Origin: Streptomyces sp. DI166
Lineage (GTDB): Bacteria > Actinomycetota > Actinomycetes > Streptomycetales > Streptomycetaceae
Assembly (NCBI RefSeq): GCF_900091315.1
Contig: NZ_FLSP01000017.1
Location: 1 to 64,000 of the forward strand
Direction: 5' to 3'
Length of the DNA: 64,000 bases
Shown here: positions 24,721-34,202 of the stretch, in pieces
Layout: every line of letters begins with the position of its first letter
Numbering within the stretch: the stretch's first letter is position 1
The notes under the pieces: generated by a model
The model's database searches: none
The model's input: only the letters and a program-made list of their open reading frames with translations
What the model was told of the DNA's origin: nothing
Position numbers and translations under genes: made by a program

Positions 24721-25461
24721 TCATGCGGTTGCCCCGAACAGGTCGGCCAGGACCTTGGCGGCGCTCTCGGGCGCCCGCACCTCCAGATGGAGAGCGGACG
24801 GGGTCAGGTGCAGGGTGAAGTCGAAGAACGCGCAGCAGCCCTGCTCCGCCGCGCCCAGGGTGGCGATCTCCACCGCCAGGTCGGCGCCTGCGGGGAACAC
24901 CAGCCGGATGCCGTCCGGGATCTCCTCGCGCCTGTCGGCCTGGCTGACCAGTTGCCGCCACTGGCCGGTGCTCTCGTCCAGCTCGCTGCCGCCCAGCGTG
25001 CATGCGACGGGGACGTCGCGCCACGGCTGGTCCTGGCTCAGAGAAGTGGCCAGCCCAGGGGCCGTCGTGCATCCGCAGTCAGGTCCGCACGCGCCCTCCG
25101 GGGCGAGTCCCGACAGCTCGGCCCTCGCCGCGGCCAGGCGGGCGGCGAAGGCGCGCAGCTCGGTGATCCGTGCGCCCGTCTCCGTGATCCGCTCGGCAAC
25201 CAGCGGCAGGAGCCGGGCCCGTACCGACGCGCACACGCCTTCCTCCCGTACGTCGAGCAGTTCCCGGATCTCCTCCAAGGTCAGCCCCAACAGCTTGGCC
25301 GAGGAGATGAACGCCAGCCGCTCCACCGCGTCCTGGCCGTACACGCGGTACCCGGCCGGTGTGCGGTCGGCGGGCAGGAGCCCGGCGTCCTCGTAGAAGC
25401 GCAGCGTCGTGGCCGGCACTCCGGAGCGCTCCGCCAGCTGCGAGATGCGGTAGCTCGTCAT
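24721..25461 (-). CDS. MerR-family transcriptional regulator with cysteine-rich C-terminal domain
   Basis: A 246-aa protein with a classical N-terminal MerR winged helix (YRISQLAERSGVPATTLRFYE), a long dimerisation helix, and a C-terminal extension of about 100 residues. Cysteines cluster at CGPDCGC and GCC, suggesting metal or thiol sensing, though the inducer is unknown. The C-terminal part resembles a stand-alone domain found beside MerR regulators in actinobacteria. ATG at 25461 is chosen because it lies 7 nt after the -10 element of a perfect MerR-type promoter, so the mRNA is probably leaderless and the gene autoregulated. It is convergent with the ABC-F gene. Confidence 0.9.
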   Translation of the reverse strand: MTSYRISQLAERSGVPATTLRFYEDAGLLPADRTPAGYRVYGQDAVERLAFISSAKLLGLTLEEIRELLDVREEGVCASVRARLLPLVAERITETGARITELRAFAARLAAARAELSGLAPEGACGPDCGCTTAPGLATSLSQDQPWRDVPVACTLGGSELDESTGQWRQLVSQADRREEIPDGIRLVFPAGADLAVEIATLGAAEQGCCAFFDFTLHLTPSALHLEVRAPESAAKVLADLFGATA

Positions 25462-25468
25462 GGCATCG

Positions 25469-25500
25469 AACGTAAACCTTCGACCTGACTCGAAGGTCAA
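25469..25500 (-). promoter_or_regulatory. MerR-type promoter and operator
   Basis: On the minus strand TTGACC (25495-25500) is followed by a 20-bp spacer and TACGTT (25469-25474). The over-long spacer carries a perfect inverted repeat with 8-bp arms, ACCTTCGA and TCGAAGGT, separated by 6 bp (25476-25497). This is the layout MerR proteins distort to activate transcription. The repeat overlaps the stop codon of the upstream GNAT gene. Confidence 0.85.
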
Positions 25501-26024
25501 GCCCGCCCGGGCGGGGCAGAGCCGACGCCGGCCGGAGCGTCGAAGCTGATCCAGGTGTCGGGCGGCAGGTCCGGGCGGCCCGGTACCGGTCTGTGCTCCT
25601 CGGTCCACGCGTCGCCGACCAGCTCGGTCGCGACACGGCGCCAGAAGGCGACCGCTCCGGCATTGCTGTCCTGGAAGGCGATCTCCCAGGGCCCCGGATG
25701 CGCCGCGACGACCTCGCGCACGGCGCGCAGCCCGAGCCCCGACCTGCGCGCCGCCCTCACCACGAAGAAACTGCTCAGCACGCGCACCGGGCCGGTCAGA
25801 CCGCGGACGCAGGCGAGGCCGACCGGGGACCTGCCGCTGGTCAGGAGGTAGGGCGCCCAGTCGTCCTGCGAGAGCGCGGCTTGGAGCCGTTCACTTCGAT
25901 AGGTGCCGTCAGGGTTGGGCAGAGCACCGCTGAACTCCGACATGTCATGGCGGAACAGCAGCCACAGGCGCTCCATCGTCGGGCGGTCCGTGGTTTGGGC
26001 GAGGCGCACGGATATCTCGTACAT
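25497..26024 (-). CDS. GNAT-family N-acetyltransferase
   Basis: A 175-aa protein with the GNAT fold: an acyl-CoA loop region around RAARRSGLGLRAV and a C-terminal NAGAVAFWRRVATEL helix typical of the family. It would transfer an acetyl group from acetyl-CoA to a small amine or protein; the substrate is unknown. ATG at 26024 has a GGGAG ribosome site about 5 nt upstream. Longer in-frame starts exist but would read through a terminator-like hairpin at 26078-26102. Its 3' end overlaps the MerR operator. Confidence 0.85.
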   Translation of the reverse strand: MYEISVRLAQTTDRPTMERLWLLFRHDMSEFSGALPNPDGTYRSERLQAALSQDDWAPYLLTSGRSPVGLACVRGLTGPVRVLSSFFVVRAARRSGLGLRAVREVVAAHPGPWEIAFQDSNAGAVAFWRRVATELVGDAWTEEHRPVPGRPDLPPDTWISFDAPAGVGSAPPGRA

Positions 26025-26077
26025 GGATCTCCCTGGTACTGGGTGGGGGTCGTGAGGCCCGGGGCAGAAAATCCCAG

Positions 26078-26102
26078 AAAAAAAGCCTCCCCGGCGGGAG
26101 GC
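26078..26102 (-). terminator. Intrinsic terminator in the GNAT leader, candidate attenuator
   Basis: On the minus strand GCCTCCC and GGGAGGC form a perfect 7-bp stem with a 4-nt loop, followed at once by seven T residues. It lies 54 nt upstream of the GNAT start codon, so it would end transcription before the gene unless disrupted. An upstream GGGGC-ATT-GCCTC pairing would compete with the left arm, as in attenuators. Confidence 0.65.
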
Positions 26103-26145
26103 AATGCCCCGGCCCGGAAGGCTTGAAGTACGGACAGGGAAGCTA

Positions 26146-26178
26146 TCAGGGTTCCGGCGGCAGCGACCATCCGGCCAT
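26146..26178 (-). CDS. Possible leader peptide upstream of the GNAT gene
   Basis: A 10-codon open frame MAGWSLPPEP ends 43 nt before the terminator hairpin in the GNAT leader. It has a proline pair near its end. Such short frames upstream of attenuators can couple ribosome movement or stalling to read-through. The ribosome site is weak and the frame is short enough to arise by chance, so this is a suggestion only. Confidence 0.25.
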   Translation of the reverse strand: MAGWSLPPEP

Positions 26179-26278
26179 CGGTACTCGCCGCAAGCACGCC
26201 CCCGCGCCAGGAGTGCAGGACCGCACTCGGAGTCGCGTCCTGTAGGTACGCACATGCCAAGCCAATCGACAAGCATTA

Positions 26279-26331
26279 CCGCTCATGCGATACGACAGCG
26301 GACTTTTGGCTTGCACATGCGGCAGTATGAT
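26279..26331 (+). promoter_or_regulatory. Candidate modABC promoter with flanking inverted repeat
   Basis: TATGAT at 26326-26331 is a good -10 hexamer, with a poor TTTTGG-like -35 sixteen bases upstream. Just upstream, CCGCT (26279-26283) and AGCGG (26297-26301) form a short inverted repeat with a 13-bp gap that could be an operator. No recognisable ModE box was found. Confidence 0.4.
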
Positions 26332-26366
26332 CGGCGTATGCGCACCTACCAGAGGGAGTGCCCGTA

Positions 26367-27194
26367 ATGATCCGTTCCGCGCGCCGGACCCGTCGGATGG
26401 TCCAGATGGCCGGCTTGAGCACCGCCGCTCTGTTGGCTCTGGCCTCCTGCTCGTCCGGCGACGGCTCCTCGACGTCGGGCTCCGGCTCCTCCCCCGGCGC
26501 ATCCGGCTCGGACGAGCTGTCCGATGAGGTGATCGTCTTCGCCGCGGCCTCGCTGAAGGAGAGCTTCACGACGCTGGGCAAGGAGTTCGAGAAGGAGCAC
26601 CCCGGCACCAAGGTCACCTTCAGCTTCGGCGGCAGCGACGCCCTGGCGGCGAGCATCACCGCGGGCGCCCCGGCGGACGTGTTCGCCTCGGCGAGCCCGA
26701 AGACGATGAAGATCGTCACTGACGCGGGCGACAACTCCGGCGCGCCCACCGCCTTCGTCCGCAACCAGCTGGAGATCGCCACCCTGCCGGGCAACCCCGA
26801 CAAGATCGGCTCCCTCAAGGACCTCACGAACTCGGACCTGAAGGTCGTCCTGTGCGACGAGGCGGTGCCGTGCGGTGCCGCCGCGCAGAAGGCCCTGGAC
26901 GCGAGCAGGCTGAAGGTCACCCCGGTCTCCTACGAGGAGGACGTCAAGGCGGCCCTCAACAAGGTGGTGCTGAAGGAGGCCGACGCGGCGGTCGTCTACA
27001 GGACCGACGTGAAGGCCGCGGGCGACAAGGTGCAGGGGGTGGACTTCCCCGAGTCCGCCGAGGCCGTCAACGACTACCCGATCACCCTGCTCAAGGCGTC
27101 GGAGAACACCGATGCCGCGACGGCGTTCATCGAGCTGGTGAAGTCCCCCGAGGGCCAGAAGGTCCTGAACGAGGCCGGGTTCCTCAACCCGTGA
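26367..27194 (+). CDS. modA: Molybdate ABC transporter substrate-binding lipoprotein
   Basis: A 275-aa extracellular lipoprotein that captures molybdate or tungstate. The N-terminus has a twin-arginine-like basic stretch, a hydrophobic core and the lipobox LASC, followed by a Ser/Gly linker. The mature part begins with IVFAAASLKESF, the conserved ModA start carrying the oxyanion-binding serine, and ends with PEGQKVLNEAGF, also typical. ATG at 26367 is preferred over GTG at 26358 because AGAGGGAG lies 8 nt upstream of it. It is the first gene of modABC, located just before a molybdoenzyme gene. Confidence 0.95.
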   Translation: MIRSARRTRRMVQMAGLSTAALLALASCSSGDGSSTSGSGSSPGASGSDELSDEVIVFAAASLKESFTTLGKEFEKEHPGTKVTFSFGGSDALAASITAGAPADVFASASPKTMKIVTDAGDNSGAPTAFVRNQLEIATLPGNPDKIGSLKDLTNSDLKVVLCDEAVPCGAAAQKALDASRLKVTPVSYEEDVKAALNKVVLKEADAAVVYRTDVKAAGDKVQGVDFPESAEAVNDYPITLLKASENTDAATAFIELVKSPEGQKVLNEAGFLNP

Positions 27195-28063
27195 CCTCGC
27201 CGTCTCCCGATACGACCGCCGCCGTGGACACCCTCACCGGTGGTCCGGGGCGGCGGACCGGGGCACCCCGGCGGGGCCGCAACCGTCGGGGCGCCCCGCT
27301 GCCGCTCCTCCTGCCCGCGCTCATCGGCCTGGCCTTCCTCGTCCTGCCGCTCGTCGCCCTGCTGATCCGCGCACCCTGGCGGAGCATGCCCGAGCTGCTG
27401 ACCAGCGCCGAGGTGTGGGATGCCCTGCGGCTCTCCCTGGTGTGCGCCACCGTGGCCACCGCGGTGTGTCTGGTGATCGGGGTGCCGCTGGCGTGGCTGC
27501 TCGCCCGGGTCGAGTTCCCCGGGCGCGGTCTCGTACGGGCCCTTGTGACCCTTCCGCTCGTGCTGCCGCCGGTCGTGGGCGGTGTGGCGCTGCTGATGGC
27601 ACTCGGGCGGAACGGGGTCGTGGGGCGTTCGCTGGACGACTGGTTCGGGATCACGCTTCCGTTCACCACGACCGGTGTGGTCGTGGCCGAGGCGTTCGTC
27701 GCGATGCCGTTCCTCGTCATCAGTGTCGAGGGCACACTGCGCGCCGCCGACCCGCGCTTCGAGGAGGCCGCCACGACGCTGGGCGCCTCCCGGTTCACCG
27801 CCTTCCGCCGGGTCACGCTGCCCCTGATCGCGCCCGGCATCGCGGCCGGTGCCGTGCTCGCGTGGGCGCGGGCGCTGGGGGAGTTCGGCGCGACGATCAC
27901 CTTCGCGGGGAACTTTCCCGGCCGTACCCAGACCATGCCGCTCGCCGTGTACCTGGCCCTGCAGAGCGACCCGGAGGCGGCCATCGCCCTGAGTCTGGTG
28001 CTGCTCGCCGTGTCCGTCGCGGTCCTGGCCGGGCTGCGCGACCGCTGGATGAGCGCCTCATGA
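27191..28063 (+). CDS. modB: Molybdate ABC transporter permease
   Basis: A 290-aa inner-membrane permease with about five to six hydrophobic segments. The ABC-permease EAA loop reads EEAATTLGASRFTAFRRVTLP, and the ModB-typical ALGEFGATITFAGNFPGRTQT follows. GTG at 27191 overlaps the modA stop (GTGA). It pairs with ModC to move molybdate into the cell. Confidence 0.95.
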   Translation: MTSPSPDTTAAVDTLTGGPGRRTGAPRRGRNRRGAPLPLLLPALIGLAFLVLPLVALLIRAPWRSMPELLTSAEVWDALRLSLVCATVATAVCLVIGVPLAWLLARVEFPGRGLVRALVTLPLVLPPVVGGVALLMALGRNGVVGRSLDDWFGITLPFTTTGVVVAEAFVAMPFLVISVEGTLRAADPRFEEAATTLGASRFTAFRRVTLPLIAPGIAAGAVLAWARALGEFGATITFAGNFPGRTQTMPLAVYLALQSDPEAAIALSLVLLAVSVAVLAGLRDRWMSAS

Positions 28064-29142
28064 CCGACATCGAGGAGGCCGCTCGGGGAGCAGAGCGGGT
28101 AAATGGTGGGCTCGACGCGCGGCTGGTGGTGGAACGCGGTTCGTTCCGCCTCGACGTGCGGCTGGCAGCGGCGCCCGGTGACGTCGTCGCCCTGCTCGGG
28201 CCCAACGGGGCGGGAAAGTCCACCGCCCTGCGCGCGCTCGCCGGTCTCGTGCCGCTGTCCGACGGGCACCTGCTGCTGGACGGTGCCGAGTTGGGCGGTA
28301 CGGCGCCGGAGTCCCGTCCGGTGGGGGTCGTCTTCCAGGACTACCTGCTCTTCCCGCACCTCACCGCGCTCGACAGCGTGGCCTTCGGGCCGCGCTGTCA
28401 CGGCGCCACCAAAGCGGAGGCCCGCGCCCTGGCCGCGGAGTGGCTGGAGCGCATGGGCCTCACCGACCACGCGGGGGCCAAGCCCCGCGGGCTCTCCGGC
28501 GGGCAGGCGCAGCGTGTGGCGCTCGCCCGCGCCCTGGCCGTGAACCCCCGGCTGCTCCTGCTCGACGAACCCCTCGCCGCGCTCGACGCCCGGACCCGGC
28601 TGGAGGTGCGCACCCAACTCCGGCGCCACTTGGCCGACTTCGAGGCGGTCGCGGTGCTGGTCACTCATGACCCGCTGGACGCTATGGTGCTGGCCGATCA
28701 CCTGGTCGTCATCGAGCACGGCCGTGTCGTCCAGGAAGGGACGCCGTCTCACATCGCCCGTCATCCTCGTACGGACTACATCGCCCAGTTGGTGGGCCTG
28801 AATCTGTACCGGGGGAAGGCCGAGGGGCACGCCGTGCGCGTGGCGGGCGGGGCCGTGGTGACCACGGCGGAAGATTTCACCGGCCCGGTGTTCGTCGCCT
28901 TCCCGCCCAGCGCCGTCACCCTGCACCGGGACCGGCCCGTCGGCTCCAGCGCCCGTAACGTCTGGCGCTGCGAGGTGGCTGGGCTGGAGACGCGCGGCGA
29001 CCGGATCCGCGCGGATCTCACCGGCGAACTGCCCCTGGCCGCCGACCTCACCGCCGTGGCCGCGGCCGAGTTGGAGCTGCGCCCGGGAGCGACGGTCTGG
29101 GCGACGGTCAAGGCAGCCCGGACACACGCGTACCTCGCCTGA
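28060..29142 (+). CDS. modC: Molybdate ABC transporter ATP-binding protein
   Basis: A 360-aa ATPase with Walker A GPNGAGKST, signature LSGGQAQR, Walker B LLLLDEPLAALD and H-loop THD. The C-terminal region (about 250-360) is a MOP/TOBE-like domain that binds molybdate in this family. ATG at 28060 overlaps the modB stop. It energises import for the molybdopterin enzyme encoded next. Confidence 0.95.
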   Translation: MTDIEEAARGAERVNGGLDARLVVERGSFRLDVRLAAAPGDVVALLGPNGAGKSTALRALAGLVPLSDGHLLLDGAELGGTAPESRPVGVVFQDYLLFPHLTALDSVAFGPRCHGATKAEARALAAEWLERMGLTDHAGAKPRGLSGGQAQRVALARALAVNPRLLLLDEPLAALDARTRLEVRTQLRRHLADFEAVAVLVTHDPLDAMVLADHLVVIEHGRVVQEGTPSHIARHPRTDYIAQLVGLNLYRGKAEGHAVRVAGGAVVTTAEDFTGPVFVAFPPSAVTLHRDRPVGSSARNVWRCEVAGLETRGDRIRADLTGELPLAADLTAVAAAELELRPGATVWATVKAARTHAYLA

Positions 29143-29267
29143 CCGAACCGGCGTCGGTGAGCAGGTACTCGTAACGGACCTGCCGCCGTCGGTGCAGGCT
29201 GCGCCGCTGACGTCGGCGTTCTCCCGCCCCTGTCTCACATGATCGTCGAGCGGTGTGTGCGGGTGGC

Positions 29268-29306
29268 GTAACCCCGGGCGTTCCCGATGCGTGACGGGCC
29301 GGTAAT
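29268..29306 (+). promoter_or_regulatory. GlnR-like box upstream of the nitrate reductase
   Basis: Four pentamers follow one another as GTAAC (29268), GTTCC (29280), GTGAC (29291) and GTAAT (29302), with gaps of 7, 6 and 6 bp. The Streptomyces GlnR consensus is gTnAc-n6-GaAAc repeated twice. Nitrate assimilation genes are known GlnR targets in Streptomyces, so the match makes sense, though the first gap is one base long and the second pentamer is poor. The site lies 95-133 nt before the chosen start codon. Confidence 0.5.
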
Positions 29307-29400
29307 TCGATCTTCATACCGTGTCGTGCGTGGGGCTGTCCGCCACCGGCGGGGCGGCCCCGGCTCATGGCGGTACACGCGCGACGGGGTGGGATTTCCG

Positions 29401-32400
29401 GTGGCAACTGGCTCGAAGGACGGCAGCGTCCGAACGGTCTGCTCGTACTGCGGGGTCGGCTGCGGCATCGTCCTGGACATCACCCGGGACCCTGCGGACG
29501 GGCGCCGCCGCGTGGCCAAGGCGTACGGGGACAAGGCGCACCCCGCCAACCAGGGGCGGCTGTGCACCAAGGGCTCGACCAGCGCGGACATGATGGCCGC
29601 GCCGGGACGGCTGGGGCAGGCGCTGGTGCGGGCCGGGCGGGGTGCCGAGCCGGTCGGGACCGATGTGGACGAGGTGATCTCGTCGGTCGCCGCCCGGCTG
29701 CGGGCGATCCTGGACGAGCACGGGCCCGACGCGCTGTCCTTCTACGTCTCCGGGCAGATGTCCCTGGAGGCGCAGTACCTGGCGAACAAGCTGGCCAAGG
29801 GATTCGTGCGGACGAATCGGATCGAGTCCAACTCGCGGCTGTGCATGGCGAGCGCGGGGACCGGCTACAAGCTGTCGCTGGGCGCGGACGGCCCGCCCGG
29901 GTCGTACCAGGACTTCGATCACGCGGACGTGTTCTTCGTGATCGGATCCAACATGGCCGACTGCCACCCGATCCTCTTCCTGCGGATGATGGACCGGGTC
30001 AAGTCGGCCGGGGCCAAGCTGATCGTCGTCGATCCGCGCCGCAACGCCACCGCCGACAAGGCCGACCTGTTCCTGCAGATCAAGCCCGGTACTGACCTGG
30101 CGCTGCTGAACGGGCTGCTGTACCTGCTCGTCGAGAACGGTCATACGGATCCGGAGTTCATCGCCGAGTTCACCGAGGGCTGGGAGGAGATGCCCCCCTT
30201 CCTCGCCGACTATCCGCCCGCCAAGGTCGCGGAGATCACCGGCATCCCGGAGGCCGACATCCGGCAGGCCGCGCAGTGGATCGGCGCGGCCGGTGAGTGG
30301 ATGAGCTGCTGGACCATGGGCCTGAACCAGTCCACGCACGGCACCTGGAACACCAACGCCCTGGTCAATCTGCACCTGGCCACGGGTGCCATCTGCCGCC
30401 AGGGTTCCGGGCCCTTCTCGCTGACCGGCCAGCCCAACGCGATGGGTGGGCGCGAGATGGGTTACATGGGGCCCGGTCTGCCCGGCCAGCGTTCCGTCCT
30501 GGTCGAGGACGAGCGGGCGTTCGTCGAGAAGCTGTGGAACATCCCCGAGGGCTCCCTGCGCACCGAGGGCGGGCGCGGCACGATCGAGATGTTCGAGCAG
30601 ATGGCTGCGGGCGACATCAAGGCGTGCTGGATCATCTGCACCAACCCCGTTGCCTCCGTCGCCAACCGCAAGACCGTCATCGCCGGGCTTGAGGCCGCCG
30701 AACTCGTCATCACGCAGGACGTGTTCGCCGAGACCGAGACCAACGCGTACGCCGATGTCGTCCTGCCCGCCACGCTGTGGGCGGAGTCCGACGGCATCAT
30801 GGTCAACTCCGAGCGCGACCTCACGCTGGTGCAGGGCGTCGTCGATCCGCCCGGACAGGCCCTGCCCGACTGGCAGTTGATCGCGCGGGTGGCCTGCGAG
30901 ATGGGCTTCGCGGAGGGCTTCACCTATGCCTCGGCCGAGGAGGTCTTCGAGGAGCTGAAACAGGCCTGGAACCCGAAGACCGGATGGGATGTGCGGGGTG
31001 TGACGTACGAGCGGTTGCGCGCCACGCCCGTGCAGTGGCCGGCGGCGGCCGTGGACGGGGCGGACCGGAATCCGATCCGGTACCTCAATGACGGCGTCAG
31101 CCAGGCCCTGTTGGAGCGGGAGGACGGGACCCGGCCCCGGCTGGCCTTCGCCACGCCGAGCGGGCGCGCCCGGTTCTTCGCCCGTCCGCATCTGCCCGCA
31201 GCCGAACTCCCGGACGACGACTACCCGTTCGTCCTCAACACCGGCCGTCTCCAGCACCAGTGGCACACGTTGACCAAGACCGGCAAGGTGTCCAAGCTCA
31301 ACAAGCTGAACCCGGGATCGTTCGTGGAGGTGCATCCGGAGGACGCGGCGGCTCTGGGTGTGGCCGAGGGGGACCATCTGGAGGTCGCCTCGCGTCGCGG
31401 ACGTGCCGTGCTGCCCGCCCGGGTCACCGACCGGGTGCGGCCCGGCACCTGCTTCGCGCCGTTCCACTGGAACGACCTGTTCGGGGAGTACCTCAGCATC
31501 AACGCCGTCACCAGCGACGCTATCGACCCGCTGTCCTTCCAGCCCGAGTTCAAGGTCTGCGCGGTGACGCTCGCCAAGGCGCCTGCTCCGGTGCCGAGCG
31601 AGCACGCCGCTCCGGAGCCCGAGGTGGTGTCCGTGCCCGCGGACTCCCCCGTGCACGCGCTCGCCGCCGCGTTCGGTATCAGCGACCTGTCCCCCGCGCC
31701 GCTCGGCGAGCCGCAGCGGCAGTACCTCTCGGGGTTTCTGTCCGGCCTCGCCGCCGCGCCGCCGGGCGACGGTCGGGTGCCGGTGCTGCCGCCGGGGGCG
31801 CCCTTCGAGCCGGAGCACGCCCTGTGGGTCGACGGGGTGCTCGCCGGTGCGTTCTCCCGTGCCGCGGTGACCGCCCCTGCGGCGCGGTCGGGAGCGGCTG
31901 TCGCACCGACCCGTCGTCTGCTCATCCTGTGGGCCTCGCAGACGGGCAACGCCGAGGAGTTCGCCGCGGCCGCGGCCGCACGCCTTGCCTCGACCGGCCG
32001 CACACCCGAGCTGATCCCCATGGCCGACGTGACCCCGGAGCACCTCACGCCCGACACCGATGTCCTCCTCGTCACCAGCACATTCGGCGACGGCGACGCC
32101 CCGGACAACGGTGCCGACTTCTGGAACGCGCTGTCCGCGCCGGGCGCCGCCCGCCTGGAGGGCATCCGCTACGCCGTCCTGGCCTTCGGTGACTCCACCT
32201 ACGACGACTTCTGCGGTCACGGACGCCGCCTGGACGAGCGCCTCGACGCGCTCGGCGCGACCCGTATCCTGCCCCGCACCGACTGCGAACCCGACTTCGA
32301 GGAACTGGCCGCGGAGTGGCTCGAACAGGTGCTTACCGCGCTGGCCACGGCGGACGAACAGCAGCCCGTGCCGGTGCGTGCGGCCGAGGCAGCCACATCC

Positions 32401-33564
32401 ACCGTTCCGGTCCCCGGGAGGGGCGCCGTCGCCGCGCCCTCCGCCTACACCAAGGCCTCCCCGTTCGCCACGCTCCTGATCGGCAACCGGCTGCTGAGCC
32501 TGCCCGGTTCGCAGAAGGAAGTGCGGCAGTTCGCCTTCGACACGCGCGGCGGTGAACTGGCCTACGACGCCGGAGACGCCCTCGGTGTCTGGCCGGCCAA
32601 CGACCCCGGACTCGTCGCCGAATGGCTCGCGCTCACCGGACTCGACCCCGACGAGCCGGTCGACCTCGGTACGGGTGCTCCCCTCCCCCTCGAAGAGGCG
32701 CTGCGCACCCGCCTGGACATCTCCCGCATCACCACCGACCTGCTCAGGTTCGTCACCGAGCGCACGGGCAGCCACATGCTGAAGCGGCTGCTGCGGCCGG
32801 ACAACAAGGACGCGCTCGCGCAGTGGAGTTGGGGCCGACAGGCCGCCGATGTCATCGCCGAGTTCCCCATCCGTGCCTCGGCCGCGGACTGGACGGGCGT
32901 CCTCAAGCGGCTGCAGCCCCGCCTGTACTCCATCTCCTCCAGCCCGCTCGCCCACCCCGGCGAGGTCCGCCTCACGGTCTCGGTCGTGCGGTACACGAAC
33001 GACCTCGGCCGGGACCGGAAGGGCGTGTGCTCGACGTACCTCGCCGATCACGCGGACGACGGTCCGGTGCAGGTCTTCGTGCAGCGGTCGCCGCACTTCC
33101 GGCCGCCGACCGACCCCGCCACGCCCATGATCATGGTCGGTCCCGGTACCGGCGTGGCCCCCTTCGTCGGCTTCCTCGAAGACCGCCAGGTCCGTGGGCA
33201 CACCGGCCCCAACTGGCTCTTCTTCGGCGAACAGCGCGAGGCCACGGACTTCTACTACCGCGAGGACCTGGAGGCGTACCGGGCATCCGGCCACCTCGAC
33301 CGCCTCGACCTCGCCTTCTCCCGCGACCAGCGCAACAAGGTCTACGTCCAGGACCGCATCCGCGAACACGGTCCCCGTCTGTGGCAGTGGCTCCAGGACG
33401 GCGCCCACTTCTACGTCTGCGGCGACGCCGGGCGCATGGCGAAGGACGTCGACCAGGCACTGCGGGACATAGTCGTCGCGCACGGCGGCCTGGACAGGGA
33501 CGAGGCGGACGCGTACGTCAAGCGCCTGGCGGCGGAGAAGCGCTACGTACGTGACGTGTACTGA
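29401..33564 (+). CDS. Assimilatory nitrate reductase fused to a sulfite-reductase-type diflavin reductase
   Basis: A 1387-aa cytoplasmic enzyme predicted to reduce nitrate to nitrite with NAD(P)H. The N-terminal half (about 1-720) is a molybdopterin oxidoreductase with an iron-sulfur motif starting [17 protein letters not shown], and a C-terminal molybdopterin-dinucleotide domain ([19 protein letters not shown]). After a linker with the CysJ-like [18 protein letters not shown] come a flavodoxin domain ([14 protein letters not shown], about 840), an FAD-binding domain (RLYSISSSP) and an NADP-binding domain ([20 protein letters not shown]), ending at KRYVRDVY. The fusion supplies its own electron-transfer partner. 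GTG at 29401 begins just before the iron-sulfur motif, where relatives start. Gene context with modABC and the GlnR-like box fits nitrogen assimilation. No nitrite reductase or nitrate transporter gene is in the window. Confidence 0.93.
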   Translation: MATGSKDGSVRTVCSYCGVGCGIVLDITRDPADGRRRVAKAYGDKAHPANQGRLCTKGSTSADMMAAPGRLGQALVRAGRGAEPVGTDVDEVISSVAARLRAILDEHGPDALSFYVSGQMSLEAQYLANKLAKGFVRTNRIESNSRLCMASAGTGYKLSLGADGPPGSYQDFDHADVFFVIGSNMADCHPILFLRMMDRVKSAGAKLIVVDPRRNATADKADLFLQIKPGTDLALLNGLLYLLVENGHTDPEFIAEFTEGWEEMPPFLADYPPAKVAEITGIPEADIRQAAQWIGAAGEWMSCWTMGLNQSTHGTWNTNALVNLHLATGAICRQGSGPFSLTGQPNAMGGREMGYMGPGLPGQRSVLVEDERAFVEKLWNIPEGSLRTEGGRGTIEMFEQMAAGDIKACWIICTNPVASVANRKTVIAGLEAAELVITQDVFAETETNAYADVVLPATLWAESDGIMVNSERDLTLVQGVVDPPGQALPDWQLIARVACEMGFAEGFTYASAEEVFEELKQAWNPKTGWDVRGVTYERLRATPVQWPAAAVDGADRNPIRYLNDGVSQALLEREDGTRPRLAFATPSGRARFFARPHLPAAELPDDDYPFVLNTGRLQHQWHTLTKTGKVSKLNKLNPGSFVEVHPEDAAALGVAEGDHLEVASRRGRAVLPARVTDRVRPGTCFAPFHWNDLFGEYLSINAVTSDAIDPLSFQPEFKVCAVTLAKAPAPVPSEHAAPEPEVVSVPADSPVHALAAAFGISDLSPAPLGEPQRQYLSGFLSGLAAAPPGDGRVPVLPPGAPFEPEHALWVDGVLAGAFSRAAVTAPAARSGAAVAPTRRLLILWASQTGNAEEFAAAAAARLASTGRTPELIPMADVTPEHLTPDTDVLLVTSTFGDGDAPDNGADFWNALSAPGAARLEGIRYAVLAFGDSTYDDFCGHGRRLDERLDALGATRILPRTDCEPDFEELAAEWLEQVLTALATADEQQPVPVRAAEAATSTVPVPGRGAVAAPSAYTKASPFATLLIGNRLLSLPGSQKEVRQFAFDTRGGELAYDAGDALGVWPANDPGLVAEWLALTGLDPDEPVDLGTGAPLPLEEALRTRLDISRITTDLLRFVTERTGSHMLKRLLRPDNKDALAQWSWGRQAADVIAEFPIRASAADWTGVLKRLQPRLYSISSSPLAHPGEVRLTVSVVRYTNDLGRDRKGVCSTYLADHADDGPVQVFVQRSPHFRPPTDPATPMIMVGPGTGVAPFVGFLEDRQVRGHTGPNWLFFGEQREATDFYYREDLEAYRASGHLDRLDLAFSRDQRNKVYVQDRIREHGPRLWQWLQDGAHFYVCGDAGRMAKDVDQALRDIVVAHGGLDRDEADAYVKRLAAEKRYVRDVY

Positions 33565-33752
33565 CCGGGACCCCCGTCCCCCTCTTCAGGTGCGGGCTCA
33601 GGATCGATGCGGGCCCGGCGGGCTTCGTCCACGACACGGCGCCAGGAACGGATGACCTCCGGGATCTGGTCGAGCAAGCCCTTCAGGGCGAACAGAAAGG
33701 CGGACATCACGCTGGCCACGCCCAGAATGGCCAGGACGATCTGCAGTTCCAC
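33543..33752 (-). CDS. Small membrane-anchored protein of unknown function
   Basis: A 69-aa product with one N-terminal hydrophobic segment (about 4-26, [21 protein letters not shown]), followed by an amphipathic basic stretch and an acidic, glycine/proline-rich tail. GTG at 33752 has GGAGGG 8 nt upstream, which supports translation. Its 3' end overlaps the end of the nitrate reductase gene by 22 bp in convergent orientation. I do not recognise the family. Confidence 0.55.
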   Translation of the reverse strand: MELQIVLAILGVASVMSAFLFALKGLLDQIPEVIRSWRRVVDEARRARIDPEPAPEEGDGGPGQYTSRT

Positions 33753-34202
33753 GCTCGGGTCCCTCCCGCGGACGACGGGTAGCCGAGCTGAGCGCGATCC
33801 AGAGGCAGGAGGGCAGGTGTCTCAGGCCGACCACCCACAAACGGATGATCAACTGAGGCCCTGCCGACGTACAGGCCGCGTATGAAATTGTCGCGATTGA
33901 CGCAGCGCCAACTCAGTTGGCAGCCACGCCCGAAAGGGACGTCGGACCCATTCCCGTCGCAGCCAGCCGAAGCCGACCGTGCCCAACGAGGGACTCTAGC
34001 CGCAAACTGACGCTCTGTCCTCCCCGCAAGCACCCGGAGTTACTGAACGGCACGATCCACAGCGCAATTTCGCCAAGTCGGAAGACATTTCCGGGCATAT
34101 ACGCCGGAGCGCATGGAGTTCGTGATCACGAGAGGGCTAGGTTCTGAGTGATCACACGGGGCACCGCAATGCCAACATCCGCCATCGCTCGGAGGCTCCC
34201 CC
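33753..34202. other. Intergenic region, no gene seen
   Basis: 450 bp with lower GC than its surroundings and no open frame that looks coding. It presumably contains the leftward promoter of the small membrane protein at 33752 and the rightward promoter of the gene at 34203. I found no RNA gene, terminator or clear repeat. Confidence 0.5.

Noticed and set aside
29365..33483. A 1372-aa minus-strand open frame opposite the nitrate reductase
   Set aside because: Shadow frame of a GC-rich gene; the plus-strand frame has all the expected molybdopterin and flavoprotein motifs.
33917..34147. A 76-codon plus-strand frame in the 33753-34202 gap
   Set aside because: No ribosome site, unusual codon use and no recognisable sequence; overlapping frames on both strands look equally random.
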